64,000 nucleotides of DNA from Clostridium carboxidivorans P7 (GCF_001038625.1 NZ_CP011803.1:1488001-1552000); one strand, 5' to 3'; shown: positions 1 to 9,432, numbered from the stretch's first letter. A program made the numbers and translations. The notes: a model not told the origin generated them from the letters alone.

Positions 1-152
1 TTGATATATATGGAATAGAAGTAAAAGGTTATTTTGTAGGAATAGAAGTAGGAAGAATAGATATGAATATAGGATTGAGTAATGACTTACAGGTGAAATT
101 TAAAGATGTATGCAGTAAAATATTGAAGTTTATGATAAACAATAAAAATTAA
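1..152 (+). CDS. C-terminal end of an unidentified protein (partial)
   Basis: One frame is open from base 3 to a TAA at 150-152 and gives about 49 residues; the other two plus-strand frames hit stops early. The start lies outside the window. The fragment contains alternating Gly/Val/Ile/Glu residues and a Lys/Asn-rich end. I do not recognise the family. It could be a chance open frame, but its codon use (A/T at third positions) fits the local genes. Confidence 0.4.
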   Translation, partial: DIYGIEVKGYFVGIEVGRIDMNIGLSNDLQVKFKDVCSKILKFMINNKN

Positions 153-250
153 ATTTATGCAGTTAAGAATAAGTTATTATAAAAAAATGAATTAAATACA
201 TTGGATAATTATAAATACTGAATACAAAAATTCAAAAAATTATATAATAA

Positions 251-275
251 GGCACTTGAATAAGTTTCAAGTGCC
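251..275 (-). terminator. Intrinsic terminator of the repeat-protein gene
   Basis: A 10-bp stem GGCACTTGAA/TTCAAGTGCC with a short loop lies just past the stop codon at 308 on the minus strand. Read on the minus strand it is followed by an AT-rich stretch with a T run. It may also stop transcription from the plus-strand fragment at 1-152. Confidence 0.6.
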
Positions 276-307
276 CTATTAGAAATTTTGATAAATTTAT
301 CTTTGCT

Positions 308-1051
308 TTACCAAGGTAAATCTTCTCTATGATGGTATTTTTTATGATGATAAGGGTAGTGAGGATAATATGGGTAATATGGATAATAAGGGTAATATGG
401 ATACTTATGATGATATTGGTGATAAGGGTGATAAGGGTAAACTCTATCCTCATCAACATCAATATCAACGTCAATATCGTCGTCTTCGCTGCGCATTCCC
501 ATTCCACAAGAACAATTTGCATTTGCATTTGCATTTGCCTGAGCACCTGGGAATGGCATTGCAGCACCTTGGAATGGCATTCCAGGGAATCCGCCACCCA
601 TCCAAGGGAATCCACCGCCCATCCAAGGAGAACAACTATTCATCCAAGGAGAGCAACAGCTATTCATCCAAGGGAAAAATGGCATACAGCAGCAATTGCG
701 TCTGCGACGATGACGGGTCTGTTCATCATCAATGTCGACATCAATATCCTCATCTTCACCGCGCATTCCCATTCCACAAGAACAATTTGCATTTGCATTT
801 GCATTTGCCTGAGCACCTGGGAATGGCATTGCAGCACCTTGGAATGGTGCAGTACCTTGGAATGGCATTCCAGAGAATCCGCCACCCATCCAAGGGAATC
901 CACCGCCCATCCAAGGAGAACAACTATTCATCCAAGGGAAAAATGGCATGCAGCAACAACAATCTCTGCGACGATGGTGATGACCGCGGCTCTCATCAAC
1001 ATTAACGTCAATATCAGTGTTAATATTCTCGCTATCATTTTGATAGTACAT
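308..1051 (-). CDS. Duplicated Cys/Trp/Met/Gly- and Tyr/His-rich repeat protein, possible spore coat or exosporium component
   Basis: About 247 residues of low-complexity, modular sequence. Two copies of an ~85-residue module follow each other. Each has a His/Arg block, a run of three or four Cys, repeats of PWMGGGF and PFQG, an alternating Ala/Asn block ending in CSCGMGMR, and an acidic Asp-Ile-Asp-Val stretch. The C-terminus is ~45 residues of repeated Tyr-Pro-Tyr/His. There is no signal peptide or membrane segment. The first ATG (1057) abuts the GGAGGT at 1058-1063, so I prefer the second ATG (1051), six bases away. Family unknown. Composition resembles cross-linkable or metal-binding structural proteins, and a spore-surface role is inference only. 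Other open frames over this DNA are by-products of the repeats. Confidence 0.7.
   Translation of the reverse strand: MYYQNDSENINTDIDVNVDESRGHHHRRRDCCCCMPFFPWMNSCSPWMGGGFPWMGGGFSGMPFQGTAPFQGAAMPFPGAQANANANANCSCGMGMRGEDEDIDVDIDDEQTRHRRRRNCCCMPFFPWMNSCCSPWMNSCSPWMGGGFPWMGGGFPGMPFQGAAMPFPGAQANANANANCSCGMGMRSEDDDIDVDIDVDEDRVYPYHPYHQYHHKYPYYPYYPYYPYYPHYPYHHKKYHHREDLPW
491..641. repeat. Direct repeat unit 1 inside the repeat-protein gene
   Basis: This stretch recurs almost base for base at 761-940, where the second copy carries a short extra PFQG-coding insert. The first ~85 bases of the two copies look identical by eye, which suggests a recent duplication or gene conversion. A hexamer (ATTTGC on the plus strand) is repeated four times within each copy and encodes the Ala-Asn block. 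Confidence 0.8.
761..940. repeat. Direct repeat unit 2 inside the repeat-protein gene
   Basis: Second copy of the unit at 491-641. It differs mainly by an extra PFQG-type segment near 845-865 and a few point changes. Confidence 0.8.
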
Positions 1052-1120
1052 GTACATACCTCCGTAAAATCTATCTTCACTATATATAGTATTAAAAAAG
1101 TAAAAAAAAGTTACAACTTT

Positions 1121-1163
1121 TTAAAAAAAATAAGACTTTGCAAATGAAATGCAGAGTCTTATT
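1121..1163 (-). terminator. Intrinsic terminator of the small membrane protein gene
   Basis: A 14-base stem (1129-1142 with 1150-1163, one non-Watson-Crick pair) around a 7-base loop is followed on the minus strand by eight T residues. It lies 16 bases past the stop at 1179 and separates this gene from the downstream repeat-protein gene. Confidence 0.85.
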
Positions 1164-1178
1164 TCTTATGGTGCTATT

Positions 1179-1385
1179 TTATCTTCTGAAAAAATAAAAT
1201 AATGCTATAATTATCATTAATATAAACAAAGGTCCAGCAAAAATTATTTTAAATATTAATGCAAAAATCGAAATTACTATACCTATGGCAAAAATAAAAG
1301 CAAATATAGGTAGGGCTACTGCAGCAAGTACTGAACCTAAGAGTATAAATACTACAGCAGATAAAAGTATTGTTAAGATTATCAT
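1179..1385 (-). CDS. Small hydrophobic membrane protein (68 aa)
   Basis: Nearly the whole protein is Ile/Leu/Val/Ala/Phe, enough for two or three membrane-spanning helices, with a short basic end (FFRR). A GGAGG ribosome binding site (1394-1398) precedes the ATG. It has its own terminator, so it is a single-gene unit. No function can be assigned; many clostridia carry short membrane proteins of this kind. Confidence 0.6.
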   Translation of the reverse strand: MIILTILLSAVVFILLGSVLAAVALPIFAFIFAIGIVISIFALIFKIIFAGPLFILMIIIALFYFFRR

Positions 1386-1687
1386 AAAAATAAACCTCCA
1401 AATTCATATATTTATAAATTTTTTTAATTATTCACATAAAAGAGTAATTCAATATGTGTTATGAGGTATATTATACTATATAATGAAGAAAGTACAAAGT
1501 TCAATTCTTGTTAAAACTTCTCAATTTAAAGCAAATTGCAGCATGTACAAAAAAATAGTTAACATTGTGTATAAAAGCTGGTTTTTACTTTGGTATAGTA
1601 GTTTTTATGTTTTAGTGAATAGCCTATAAAGTATTGAATTAAATATCTATGAAAAATCATAATATTTAAAAAAAGTAAAATTGTTTA

Positions 1688-1715
1688 TTGACATCATAAA
1701 AATATATGTTATAAT
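1688..1715 (+). promoter_or_regulatory. Sigma-A promoter of the aro operon leader
   Basis: A perfect TTGACA (1688-1693) and a perfect TATAAT (1710-1715) are separated by 16 bases. Transcription should start near 1722, giving a leader of about 440 bases before aroF. The preceding gene-free stretch (1386-1687) shows nothing else I can name. Confidence 0.85.
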
Positions 1716-1777
1716 TACAACTAATATCAAGTTAATTTTAACATAAATCAATAAAAATTGTTTTGGAGGGAAAAATC

Positions 1778-1948
1778 ATGAAAAATATCATTGGAAAGGG
1801 AATAAGCGGAAAATTTTATTTTTACTTTAGCTGGGGCTATCTCTATTTTAGCGCTGGTTACTTTTTCTGCAAAAAATTATATATTCCTGTTTTCAATGAG
1901 TTTAATAGATGGAAATTTAATTGGTGTAAAGAAATGCTATGTGTATAG
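1778..1948 (+). CDS. Aromatic-rich leader ORF, candidate attenuator peptide of the aro operon
   Basis: A 56-codon ORF with a good GGAGGG site (1766-1771) and ATG start lies between the operon promoter and a strong terminator. Residues 13-30 contain 12 Phe/Tyr/Trp codons out of 18, and 18 of 56 residues are aromatic. That is what a leader peptide sensing Phe, Tyr and Trp charging would need, and the genes behind it make chorismate, Phe and Tyr. The stop falls inside a small hairpin (1935-1950), 22 bases before the terminator. It is longer than classical leader peptides. The +1 frame reads as a membrane-like peptide, so a decayed small gene is the alternative. Confidence 0.5.
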   Translation: MKNIIGKGISGKFYFYFSWGYLYFSAGYFFCKKLYIPVFNEFNRWKFNWCKEMLCV

Positions 1949-1970
1949 CACTATACATTTAATTTATTTA

Positions 1971-2000
1971 GTAAGGCTCATTAGAGCCTTACTTTTTTTT
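1971..2000 (+). terminator. Intrinsic terminator upstream of aroF, candidate attenuator
   Basis: A perfect 9-bp stem GTAAGGCTC/GAGCCTTAC with a 4-base loop is followed by eight T residues. It lies after the aromatic-rich ORF and 165 bases before aroF, inside the expected aro transcript. The 3' arm could also pair with UGGGGCU at 1832-1838, over the Trp codon of the ORF, as a weak alternative structure. No T-box consensus is present. Confidence 0.85.
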
Positions 2001-2164
2001 ATCCATAATGAGGTAAAGTACTCAATAATACCATATATTTTATGAAAAAATAACAATTTAATCCAAAATTTATAAAAATAATTTTAAGCCGGCAAATAAA
2101 TTATTTAATATATAAAAAGTAATATACAAAATAATATTTTTAAAATTTTAAGGAGGTTTATTTT

Positions 2165-3178
2165 ATGGTAGTAATTATGAGATGCGATGCAACAAGAGAG
2201 GAAATAGCAAGAATAAAAGAGAGAATAGAGATGGAGGGCTGCAGGGTGAACTTAATACAAGGAGAAAATCAATGCATATTAGGAATTATTGGAGATACTA
2301 CAAAGCTTGATCCTGATAAAATTCAAGCCAATGAATGTGTAGAAAGAGTTACTAAGGTACAACAACCTTTTAAATTAGCAAATAGATTATTTCATCCAAG
2401 TAATACAGAAATAAAAGTTAATGATCAAGTAATAGGTGGAGATAAGATAGCTATTATGGCAGGACCTTGTTCCGTAGAAAGTGAAGAACAGATTTTAGAA
2501 ATTGCAAAAACTGTAAAGGAAAGTGGAGCTGGCTTTTTAAGAGGAGGAGCTTTCAAACCTAGAACTTCACCATACAGCTTTCAAGGACTTAAGCAAGAAG
2601 GATTAGAACTTCTTAAGCTTGCAAGAAAAGAAACAGGACTTCCTATAGTAACAGAAATAATGTCTCCTGATATGATAGATACATTTGTTGAAGATGTAGA
2701 TGTTATTCAAGTGGGTGCAAGAAATATGCAAAACTTTGATTTATTAAAACAACTCGGAAAAACAAGAAAACCAATTCTTTTAAAAAGAGGCTTATCCGCA
2801 ACTATTGAGGAATTAATCATGTCTGCTGAGTATATAATGGCTGGTGGAAATGAAAATGTAATATTATGTGAAAGAGGCATAAGAACTTTTGAAACATATA
2901 CAAGAAACACCTTAGATTTAAGCGCTATACCAGCAATAAAAAGATTAAGCCACTTACCTATCATAGTTGATCCAAGCCATTCAGCAGGAATGTGGTGGAT
3001 GGTAGAACCTTTAGCAAAAGCAGCTCTAGCAGTAGGAGCAGACGGACTTATCATTGAAGTACACAATGATCCAGCTAATGCTAGGTGTGATGGACAACAA
3101 TCTATAAAACCAGAAAGATTTAAAGAACTTATGGAGGAACTATCACAAATAGCTAAAATAGAGAAAAAGGCAATTTAA
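2165..3178 (+). CDS. aroF: 3-deoxy-7-phosphoheptulonate (DAHP) synthase, type I-beta with N-terminal regulatory domain
   Basis: First step of the shikimate pathway: condenses phosphoenolpyruvate and erythrose 4-phosphate. Residues ~1-70 form the ferredoxin-like domain that in this subfamily carries Tyr/Phe feedback control. The rest is the TIM barrel with AGPCSVES, GGAFKPRTSPYSFQG, QVGARNMQN, LLKRG and IIVDPSHSAG, which supply PEP, sugar-phosphate and metal ligands. The 337-residue length is normal for the type. AGGAGG at 2151-2156 sits 8 bases before the ATG. It is the first gene of an eight-gene operon and probably lies under the upstream leader/terminator. Confidence 0.95.
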   Translation: MVVIMRCDATREEIARIKERIEMEGCRVNLIQGENQCILGIIGDTTKLDPDKIQANECVERVTKVQQPFKLANRLFHPSNTEIKVNDQVIGGDKIAIMAGPCSVESEEQILEIAKTVKESGAGFLRGGAFKPRTSPYSFQGLKQEGLELLKLARKETGLPIVTEIMSPDMIDTFVEDVDVIQVGARNMQNFDLLKQLGKTRKPILLKRGLSATIEELIMSAEYIMAGGNENVILCERGIRTFETYTRNTLDLSAIPAIKRLSHLPIIVDPSHSAGMWWMVEPLAKAALAVGADGLIIEVHNDPANARCDGQQSIKPERFKELMEELSQIAKIEKKAI

Positions 3179-3196
3179 GGTTTGGAGGGGATTACA

Positions 3197-4054
3197 TTGG
3201 ATGAGTGTGGTTTTGACTTTAATATATTTATCGTTGGATTAGGTCTTATAGGTGGATCGTATGCTATGGCATTAAGAAAATTAAATCCTTTAAGTATATG
3301 TGGTATAGATGTAGATGAAAACTCATTGAAAGAAGCTGTAAATAGGGGAATAATAGATCAAGGATTCACAGATGGAAAAGAAGCATTAAGAAAAGCAGAT
3401 TTAGTTATTATGGCCACTTATCCTGAAGAAATTGTAAATTTTATGAAAAACAATATAGGTAATTTTAAAAAAGGGGCTGTAATAACTGATACTTGTGGAA
3501 TAAAAGAAGGATTAATAGATATTATAAATTCCTTTTTGCCTGATGAACTGGACTTTGTTGGAGGGCATCCAATGGCAGGCAAAGAGTCAAAAGGTATTAA
3601 GGTTGCTTCTGATGATATTTTTAATAATGCTAATTATATAATTACTCCTACAGAAAGAAATCGTAAGGAAAATATAATGCTAATAGAAAAAATGGCTAGA
3701 GCTATAGGATGTAAGAAAGTAATAAGTATATCACCTAAAGAACATGATAAGATAATATCATTTACAAGTCAGCTTCCACATGTTATAGCAGTATCACTTA
3801 TGGATTCAGATTTAGTAGAAAATAATATAGAAACTTTTACTGGAGGAAGCTTTAAAGATGCTACTCGTGTTGCAGTTATAAATTCTACCTTGTGGTCAGA
3901 GTTATTCTTCCTTAATTCAGATAATTTAATTACTGAGATAGAAAGATTTCAAAAATCTATAGAAAAAATAAAAAATGCTATAATGTCAGAGGATGAAAAT
4001 ACTTTAAAACATATATTTAAAAATGCTACTGCCAGGAGAAAGAAGATGGTATAG
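3197..4054 (+). CDS. tyrA: Prephenate dehydrogenase
   Basis: Oxidatively decarboxylates prephenate to 4-hydroxyphenylpyruvate, the tyrosine branch. The N-terminus has a Rossmann NAD site (VGLGLIGGSYA). GGHPMAGKESKG and SFTSQLPHVIA are typical of the catalytic region. About 285 residues with no C-terminal ACT domain, so feedback control must come from elsewhere. The frame opens further upstream at a TTG that overlaps the Shine-Dalgarno. I take the TTG at 3197, six bases behind GGAGGGG (3184-3190). aroB follows after three bases, implying translational coupling. Confidence 0.92.
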   Translation: MDECGFDFNIFIVGLGLIGGSYAMALRKLNPLSICGIDVDENSLKEAVNRGIIDQGFTDGKEALRKADLVIMATYPEEIVNFMKNNIGNFKKGAVITDTCGIKEGLIDIINSFLPDELDFVGGHPMAGKESKGIKVASDDIFNNANYIITPTERNRKENIMLIEKMARAIGCKKVISISPKEHDKIISFTSQLPHVIAVSLMDSDLVENNIETFTGGSFKDATRVAVINSTLWSELFFLNSDNLITEIERFQKSIEKIKNAIMSEDENTLKHIFKNATARRKKMV

Positions 4055-4057
4055 ATT

Positions 4058-5119
4058 ATGAAAATAATTGAAGTAAAGCTTAAAGACAATGGTTATAAAA
4101 TTTATATTGAAAAAAATATTTTTGAAAAGATAGCAATTTATTTGAAAGAAAACCATGAAAATAAAAAAATTGTTATAATAACGGATAAAAATTTAGAAAA
4201 ATTATATGTAAAAGCTTTAAATAAAACTATACAGGATAAAAATTTTAAAACAAAGATTATTTCCATAGAACCAGGAGAAAGAAGTAAATCTATAGATACA
4301 CTAAAAAAATTGTATGAGGATTTTACTAATTTTAATCTTACAAGAGGAGATTTAATATTAACCTTTGGTGGTGGTGTTGTTGGTGATTTAGGTGGCTTTG
4401 CTGCTTCTACATACTTAAGAGGAGTACCATATATACAAATACCTACATCACTTTTAGCTCAAGTAGATAGCAGTGTAGGTGGTAAGGTTGCCGTGGATTT
4501 ACCTTGGGGAAAAAATTTAGTAGGAAGCTTTTATCAACCTAAAGCTGTTTTCATAGATCCAGAATTACTTAAAACTTTGGATAAAAGATTTTTGCATGAT
4601 GGATTAGCAGAAGTAATAAAATACGGATGCATAAGAGATGAAAGTATATTTAGAGAACTTATGAGTTATGAAGATGATGAAGAACTTTTAGATAATATAG
4701 AAAAAATAATATACACATGCTGCAATATAAAAAAGAAAGTAGTGGAGAGTGATGAGAAGGATTTAGGTGAAAGAATGATTTTAAATTTCGGTCATACTTT
4801 AGGTCATGCTGTAGAAGAATATTTTAATTACAGCAAATATACTCATGGTGAAGCTGTTGCTATAGGCATGGCTGAAATAACTAGAAGAAGTGAAGAACTT
4901 AACATTACTAAAATTGGCACTCATAATTTTATAGAAAAAATACTTATGAAGTATGGATTACCATACAAAAGAATAGAAATGGACAAGGAAAAAATACTTC
5001 ACACAATAAAGTTGGATAAGAAGAGTAGTGGGGAAAATATTAATTTAATTCTTCTAAATAAAATAGGTGAAGGTTTTATTAAAAAAGTGTCCATTAGAGA
5101 AATAGAAAATTATATTTAA
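4058..5119 (+). CDS. aroB: 3-dehydroquinate synthase
   Basis: Converts DAHP to 3-dehydroquinate using NAD and a divalent metal. The NAD-binding [14 protein letters not shown], the [15 protein letters not shown] motif, and the metal ligands in [20 protein letters not shown] and YTHGEA are all present. The length of 353 residues is standard. The start codon is three bases after tyrA. Third gene of the aro operon. Confidence 0.95.
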   Translation: MKIIEVKLKDNGYKIYIEKNIFEKIAIYLKENHENKKIVIITDKNLEKLYVKALNKTIQDKNFKTKIISIEPGERSKSIDTLKKLYEDFTNFNLTRGDLILTFGGGVVGDLGGFAASTYLRGVPYIQIPTSLLAQVDSSVGGKVAVDLPWGKNLVGSFYQPKAVFIDPELLKTLDKRFLHDGLAEVIKYGCIRDESIFRELMSYEDDEELLDNIEKIIYTCCNIKKKVVESDEKDLGERMILNFGHTLGHAVEEYFNYSKYTHGEAVAIGMAEITRRSEELNITKIGTHNFIEKILMKYGLPYKRIEMDKEKILHTIKLDKKSSGENINLILLNKIGEGFIKKVSIREIENYI

Positions 5120-5139
5120 AAAATAGGGGGCTAAATTTT

Positions 5140-6420
5140 ATGAAATATGTAATGATTAATCCAAGTAAACTCAGTGGAAAGGTGCAAGTTCCAACTTCAA
5201 AAAGTGCTTGTCATAGAGCAGTAATTTGTGCAGGTCTTTCAAATGGAATTAGCAATATTTCTAATGTAGTCTTTTCAGAAGATGTAGAAGCTACTTGTGA
5301 AGCAATGAAGAACTTAGGAGTAAGAATTAAGAAAGAAAAAGATTCTCTTCAAGTTAGGGGATTAGAAAAGTTGAAACCTGTAAATTCTAGTATGGATTGT
5401 TCCGAATCTGGATCAACACTTAGATTTTTAATACCTATAGGAGCAACAACAGGAGAAAAACTTACTTTTAAAGGAAAAGGAAAGCTTGTAGAAAGACCTT
5501 TAAAATGTTATTACAATATATTTGATGAACAAAAACTTAAATATGACAATGCAGGTGGAAAACTTCCATTAACTATAAAAGGTAAATTAAAATCAGGTGA
5601 ATATAAAATTAGAGGAGATGTAAGTTCTCAATTTATTAGTGGATTGATGTTTGCTCTTCCACTATTGGATGGAGATTCAAAAATAATAATTACTACAGAA
5701 TTAGAATCAAAACCTTATGTAGATTTAACTATGGATATGCTTAAAAACTATGGTGTACAAATAGAAAATAGAGAATATAAGGAATTTATTATAAGAGGAA
5801 ATCAAAACTATAAATCATCAGATTGTGAAGTAGAAGGAGATTATTCTCAAGCAGCCTTTTGGCTTGCAGCAGGATTACTTGGAAATGATATAGTATGTGA
5901 AGGATTGGATATAAATTCTCTTCAAGGAGATAAAGCTATCCTTAATATAATAGAAAGTATGAATGGCAAAATTTCTATAGAAGGAAATAAAGTAAAAGCT
6001 ATACCTTCTAAAACAAAGGGAACAATTATAGATGCTTCTCAGTGTCCGGATCTTGTACCTGTATTGACATCACTGGCAGCATTAAGTGAAGGCACTACAG
6101 AAATAGTTAATGCAGCTAGACTTAGAATTAAAGAATCTGATAGATTAAGTGCAATAAGTACAGAACTTAATAGACTTGGAGCAGACATAGAGGAAAAAGA
6201 AGATGGACTTATAATAAGAGGAAAAGAAAGTCTTAAAGGTGGAGAGGTTCAAAGCTGGAACGATCATCGTATAGCTATGGCACTAGCAGTAGCTTCCATA
6301 AAGTGCACGGAACCTGTTATAATAAAAGATGCATCTTGTGTTAAAAAATCATACCCTGATTTTTGGCAGCATTTCAGAACTTTAGGAGGTAATATAGATG
6401 AGTGGAGTTTGGGGCAGTAA
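5140..6420 (+). CDS. aroA: 3-phosphoshikimate 1-carboxyvinyltransferase (EPSP synthase)
   Basis: Transfers enolpyruvate from PEP to shikimate 3-phosphate. Visible motifs are [10 protein letters not shown] (substrate lysine), [27 protein letters not shown] (catalytic Asp), ESDRLSAI and WNDHRIAMA. The 426-residue length is normal. A GGGGG site at 5126-5130 precedes the ATG. Its last 23 bases overlap aroC, so the two are probably translationally coupled. Confidence 0.95.
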   Translation: MKYVMINPSKLSGKVQVPTSKSACHRAVICAGLSNGISNISNVVFSEDVEATCEAMKNLGVRIKKEKDSLQVRGLEKLKPVNSSMDCSESGSTLRFLIPIGATTGEKLTFKGKGKLVERPLKCYYNIFDEQKLKYDNAGGKLPLTIKGKLKSGEYKIRGDVSSQFISGLMFALPLLDGDSKIIITTELESKPYVDLTMDMLKNYGVQIENREYKEFIIRGNQNYKSSDCEVEGDYSQAAFWLAAGLLGNDIVCEGLDINSLQGDKAILNIIESMNGKISIEGNKVKAIPSKTKGTIIDASQCPDLVPVLTSLAALSEGTTEIVNAARLRIKESDRLSAISTELNRLGADIEEKEDGLIIRGKESLKGGEVQSWNDHRIAMALAVASIKCTEPVIIKDASCVKKSYPDFWQHFRTLGGNIDEWSLGQ

Positions 6421-7471
6421 AGTAAAGCTTTCTATTTTTGGAGAGTCCCATGGAAAAGCTATAGGAATAAATATTGATGGTATAAAGCCAGGTATAGAAT
6501 TAGATTTAGATTATATAAATAAAGAAATGAAAAGAAGGGCTCCAGGAGGAAGTGAACTTTCTACTCCTAGAAAAGAAGAAGATAATTTTGAAATATTAAG
6601 TGGATATTTTAATGGAAGAACTACAGGAACACCTTTGTGTGCTATTATTTATAATAAAAATCAACATTCCAAGGATTATGAAAAAACTAAGAATTTAATG
6701 AGACCTTCCCATGGAGATTTAACAGGACATGTTAAATATCAAGGTTTTAATGATTATAGAGGAGGAGGGCATTTTTCAGGAAGGATAACTGCTCCCTTAG
6801 TATTTGCAGGTGCTATCTGCAAACAAATATTAGAGAAAAAAGGTATATTTATTGGAAGTCATATAAAAAGTATAGCTAAAATAGAAGATGTAAGCTTTAA
6901 TATGACTGAAATAGAAAATGAAATCTTAAAAAGTTTAAATGAAAGTAAATTTCCTGTTTTAACTGAAGAAATAGGTATTAATATGAAAAACAGCATAGTA
7001 AGAGCTAAGGAAGAAATGGATTCTTTAGGTGGAGTTATAGAGACAGCAGTAAATAATTTACCAGTAGGTCTTGGAGAACCTTTCTTTGACTCTGTAGAAA
7101 GTGTTTTATCACATTTGTTATTTTCTATTCCAGGAGTAAAAGGAGTAGAATTTGGTGAAGGCTTTAATATATCAAAAATGAAGGGTTCAGAAGCCAATGA
7201 TGGATTTTATGTTGAAAATGAAAAAATAAAAACCTACAGCAATAATAATGGAGGAATTTTAGGTGGAATTACAAATGGAATGCCTTTAGTATTTAGAACA
7301 GCTGTAAAACCAACACCATCCATTGCAAGAATTCAAGATACAGTGGATATAGAAAAGAAAGAAAATGCTAAAATAGAGATAAAAGGAAGACATGATCCTT
7401 GTATTATACCTAGAGCACTTCCAGTGGTGGAAGCTGCAGCTGCAATAGCAATAATTCAATTTATAGATTAA
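6398..7471 (+). CDS. aroC: Chorismate synthase
   Basis: Makes chorismate from EPSP in an FMN-dependent 1,4-elimination. Conserved blocks are [45 protein letters not shown] and [18 protein letters not shown]. 357 residues, full length. It starts inside aroA; the Shine-Dalgarno (AGGAGG near 6384) is within the upstream coding sequence. Confidence 0.95.
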   Translation: MSGVWGSKVKLSIFGESHGKAIGINIDGIKPGIELDLDYINKEMKRRAPGGSELSTPRKEEDNFEILSGYFNGRTTGTPLCAIIYNKNQHSKDYEKTKNLMRPSHGDLTGHVKYQGFNDYRGGGHFSGRITAPLVFAGAICKQILEKKGIFIGSHIKSIAKIEDVSFNMTEIENEILKSLNESKFPVLTEEIGINMKNSIVRAKEEMDSLGGVIETAVNNLPVGLGEPFFDSVESVLSHLLFSIPGVKGVEFGEGFNISKMKGSEANDGFYVENEKIKTYSNNNGGILGGITNGMPLVFRTAVKPTPSIARIQDTVDIEKKENAKIEIKGRHDPCIIPRALPVVEAAAAIAIIQFID

Positions 7472-7485
7472 GGAAAGTGATAAAC

Positions 7486-8610
7486 ATGGAAGATTTAAAC
7501 TATTTAAGAGAGCAAATTAATGAAATAGATGAAGAATTAGTAAAACTTTTTAAAAAGAGAATGTCAGTAGTTTCTAATGTAGCTCATTATAAAATAGAAA
7601 ACCACATGGAAGTATTGGATAGTAGTAGAGAAAATCAAATTATAAACAAGCATTTGAAGAACGTTGAAGATAAAACTTTACAAAACTATTTAAAAGAGTT
7701 TCTTCAAGATTTAATGAGTATAAGCAGAGAATCCCAAAAGGAAATTCTCTCTAAGGCATCCTGTAATTGTGAAGTAGATGAAGATAGTGAATTTAAAGTA
7801 GGATTTCAAGGGGTTCCTGCCTCATTTAGTCACCAAGCGGTAAATGAGTATTTTGGTAACAATGTAAAGTCAGATCATTTTAAGAGTTTTAAAGATATTT
7901 TTGAAGCAGTACAAAAAGGTGATATAAAATATGGTGTTTTGCCTATTGAAAATTCATCAACAGGTGGTATTTCTGAAGTTTACGATCTTATGAGGGAATA
8001 TGGATTTTATATAGTTGGTGAAAAATGTGTAAAGGTAGACCATAATTTAATGGGAACTGAAGATGCTGAAATTTGTGATATAAATGAAGTTTACTCACAT
8101 ACACAAGGTTTTTTGCAGTGTAAAGAATTTTTTGATGACCATAGTGATTGGAGATTAATTCCATATTTTAATACTGCTAAAAGCGCAGAGTATGTAAGCA
8201 AGGAAAATTTGAAAAATAAAGCTTGTGTGGCAAGTAAAAAAGCAGCAGAATTTTATGGACTAAAAATTTTGAAGGAAAATATAAATTATAATAGCAACAA
8301 TTATACCAGGTTTATAATTATAGGAAGAAAAGAAGAAAGTGATATTAGTTCTGATAAGATAAGTGTTATTTTATCAATATCTCATAAGGTAGGAGCTTTA
8401 TATAAAATTTTAAAGCATTTTTCAGATAACAATTTAAATATGATGAAAATAGAGTCAAGACCAATTGTAGGTAAATCGTGGCAATACTTTTTCTATATAG
8501 ATTTTCAAGGAAATATATTAAATGAAAATACGAAAAGCGCTTTAAGGAGTATAGAAGAAGAAAGTTTATATTATAAGTTTTTGGGAAACTACAAAGGTGA
8601 GGTGAGTTAA
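7486..8610 (+). CDS. pheA: Bifunctional chorismate mutase / prephenate dehydratase
   Basis: Takes chorismate to phenylpyruvate. Residues ~1-85 are an AroQ-type helical chorismate mutase with the REQINEIDEELVKLF pattern. Residues ~105-285 are prephenate dehydratase (FQGVPASFSHQAV, PIENSSTGGISEVYD, TRF). Residues ~290-374 are an ACT domain with the ESRP motif that binds Phe for feedback inhibition. A GTG at 7477 is also possible, but the ATG at 7486 is better spaced from AGGAAAG (7471-7477). Confidence 0.94.
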   Translation: MEDLNYLREQINEIDEELVKLFKKRMSVVSNVAHYKIENHMEVLDSSRENQIINKHLKNVEDKTLQNYLKEFLQDLMSISRESQKEILSKASCNCEVDEDSEFKVGFQGVPASFSHQAVNEYFGNNVKSDHFKSFKDIFEAVQKGDIKYGVLPIENSSTGGISEVYDLMREYGFYIVGEKCVKVDHNLMGTEDAEICDINEVYSHTQGFLQCKEFFDDHSDWRLIPYFNTAKSAEYVSKENLKNKACVASKKAAEFYGLKILKENINYNSNNYTRFIIIGRKEESDISSDKISVILSISHKVGALYKILKHFSDNNLNMMKIESRPIVGKSWQYFFYIDFQGNILNENTKSALRSIEEESLYYKFLGNYKGEVS

Positions 8611-8616
8611 ATATAG

Positions 8617-9432
8617 ATGGGAAATTTATATGGACTAATTGGGAAAACTTTGGGACACAGCATTTCTCCTAAAATACACAGTTTAATATTAGAAAGTTTA
8701 AATTTAGATGGTTTTTATAATTTGTTTGAAGTAAACAATGAGGATTTAAAAAAAGCTGTAATTGGATTAAAAGCCCTTGGAGCTAAGGGAATAAATGTGA
8801 CTATACCTCACAAAGTGAACATTATGCAATACTTAGATGATGTATCTCTGGAAGCATCAAAAATAGGAGCCATTAACACTATAGATTTTAAAGAAAATAA
8901 ACTTGTAGGATATAATACGGATTATTATGGCTTTGGTGAGTCACTTAAAAAAGAAAAAATAGAGGTTCATAATAAAGAAGCTGTTATACTAGGTACCGGT
9001 GGGGCTTCAAAGGCAGTATTTCACTATTTATTGGATAATGGCATAAATGATATCATTTTTGTGAGTAGAATTCCTGAAAATACTAAAGATAAGCTTAAAG
9101 ATTTTAAAGTTATATCTTATGAAGATATGAATAAGCTTAACTGTAAGGATATAATTATAAATTGCACTCCTTGTGGAATGTATCCTAAAGTAGAAAGTTG
9201 TTCAGTGGATAAAAGTATATTAAGTAAATTTAGTTCAGCAGTGGATTTAATATATAATCCTATGGAAACTATGTTCTTAAGAGAAGCTAGAGAAATTGGA
9301 GTAAAAACTGTAAATGGGCTTTATATGTTAGTAGCCCAAGCTATAGCATCTCAAGAAATTTGGCAGAGGATGGAAATTGGTCAGGAAATTAAAAAGCATA
9401 TTTATGAAGTTATAAAAAAATATAATTGCTAA
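8617..9432 (+). CDS. aroE: Shikimate dehydrogenase, biosynthetic
   Basis: NADPH-dependent reduction of 3-dehydroshikimate to shikimate. It has the N-terminal substrate site (GHSISPKIH, NVTIPHK with catalytic Lys66) and the family-standard NTD motif (Asn100, Asp102), then the nucleotide loop GTGGASKAV. 271 residues. The three other shikimate dehydrogenase homologues in this window are longer, YdiB-like, and lack the NTD asparagine. This copy belongs to the biosynthetic operon, six bases after pheA. Confidence 0.93.
   Translation: MGNLYGLIGKTLGHSISPKIHSLILESLNLDGFYNLFEVNNEDLKKAVIGLKALGAKGINVTIPHKVNIMQYLDDVSLEASKIGAINTIDFKENKLVGYNTDYYGFGESLKKEKIEVHNKEAVILGTGGASKAVFHYLLDNGINDIIFVSRIPENTKDKLKDFKVISYEDMNKLNCKDIIINCTPCGMYPKVESCSVDKSILSKFSSAVDLIYNPMETMFLREAREIGVKTVNGLYMLVAQAIASQEIWQRMEIGQEIKKHIYEVIKKYNC

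Noticed and set aside
515..815. Repeated hexamers that could suggest a CRISPR array
   Set aside because: They are in-frame GCAAAT codons for Ala-Asn within a coding duplication; there are no spacers and no cas genes.
232..1147. Several open frames on the plus strand and a second minus frame across the repeat-protein gene
   Set aside because: They have His/Ile/Thr-rich nonsense composition caused by reading the repeats in other frames, and no ribosome binding sites. The minus-strand frame at 308-1051 has a strong one.
1722..2164. A T-box riboswitch upstream of aroF
   Set aside because: The leader has the right length and a terminator, but no AGGGTGG-ACCGCG T-box core could be found.
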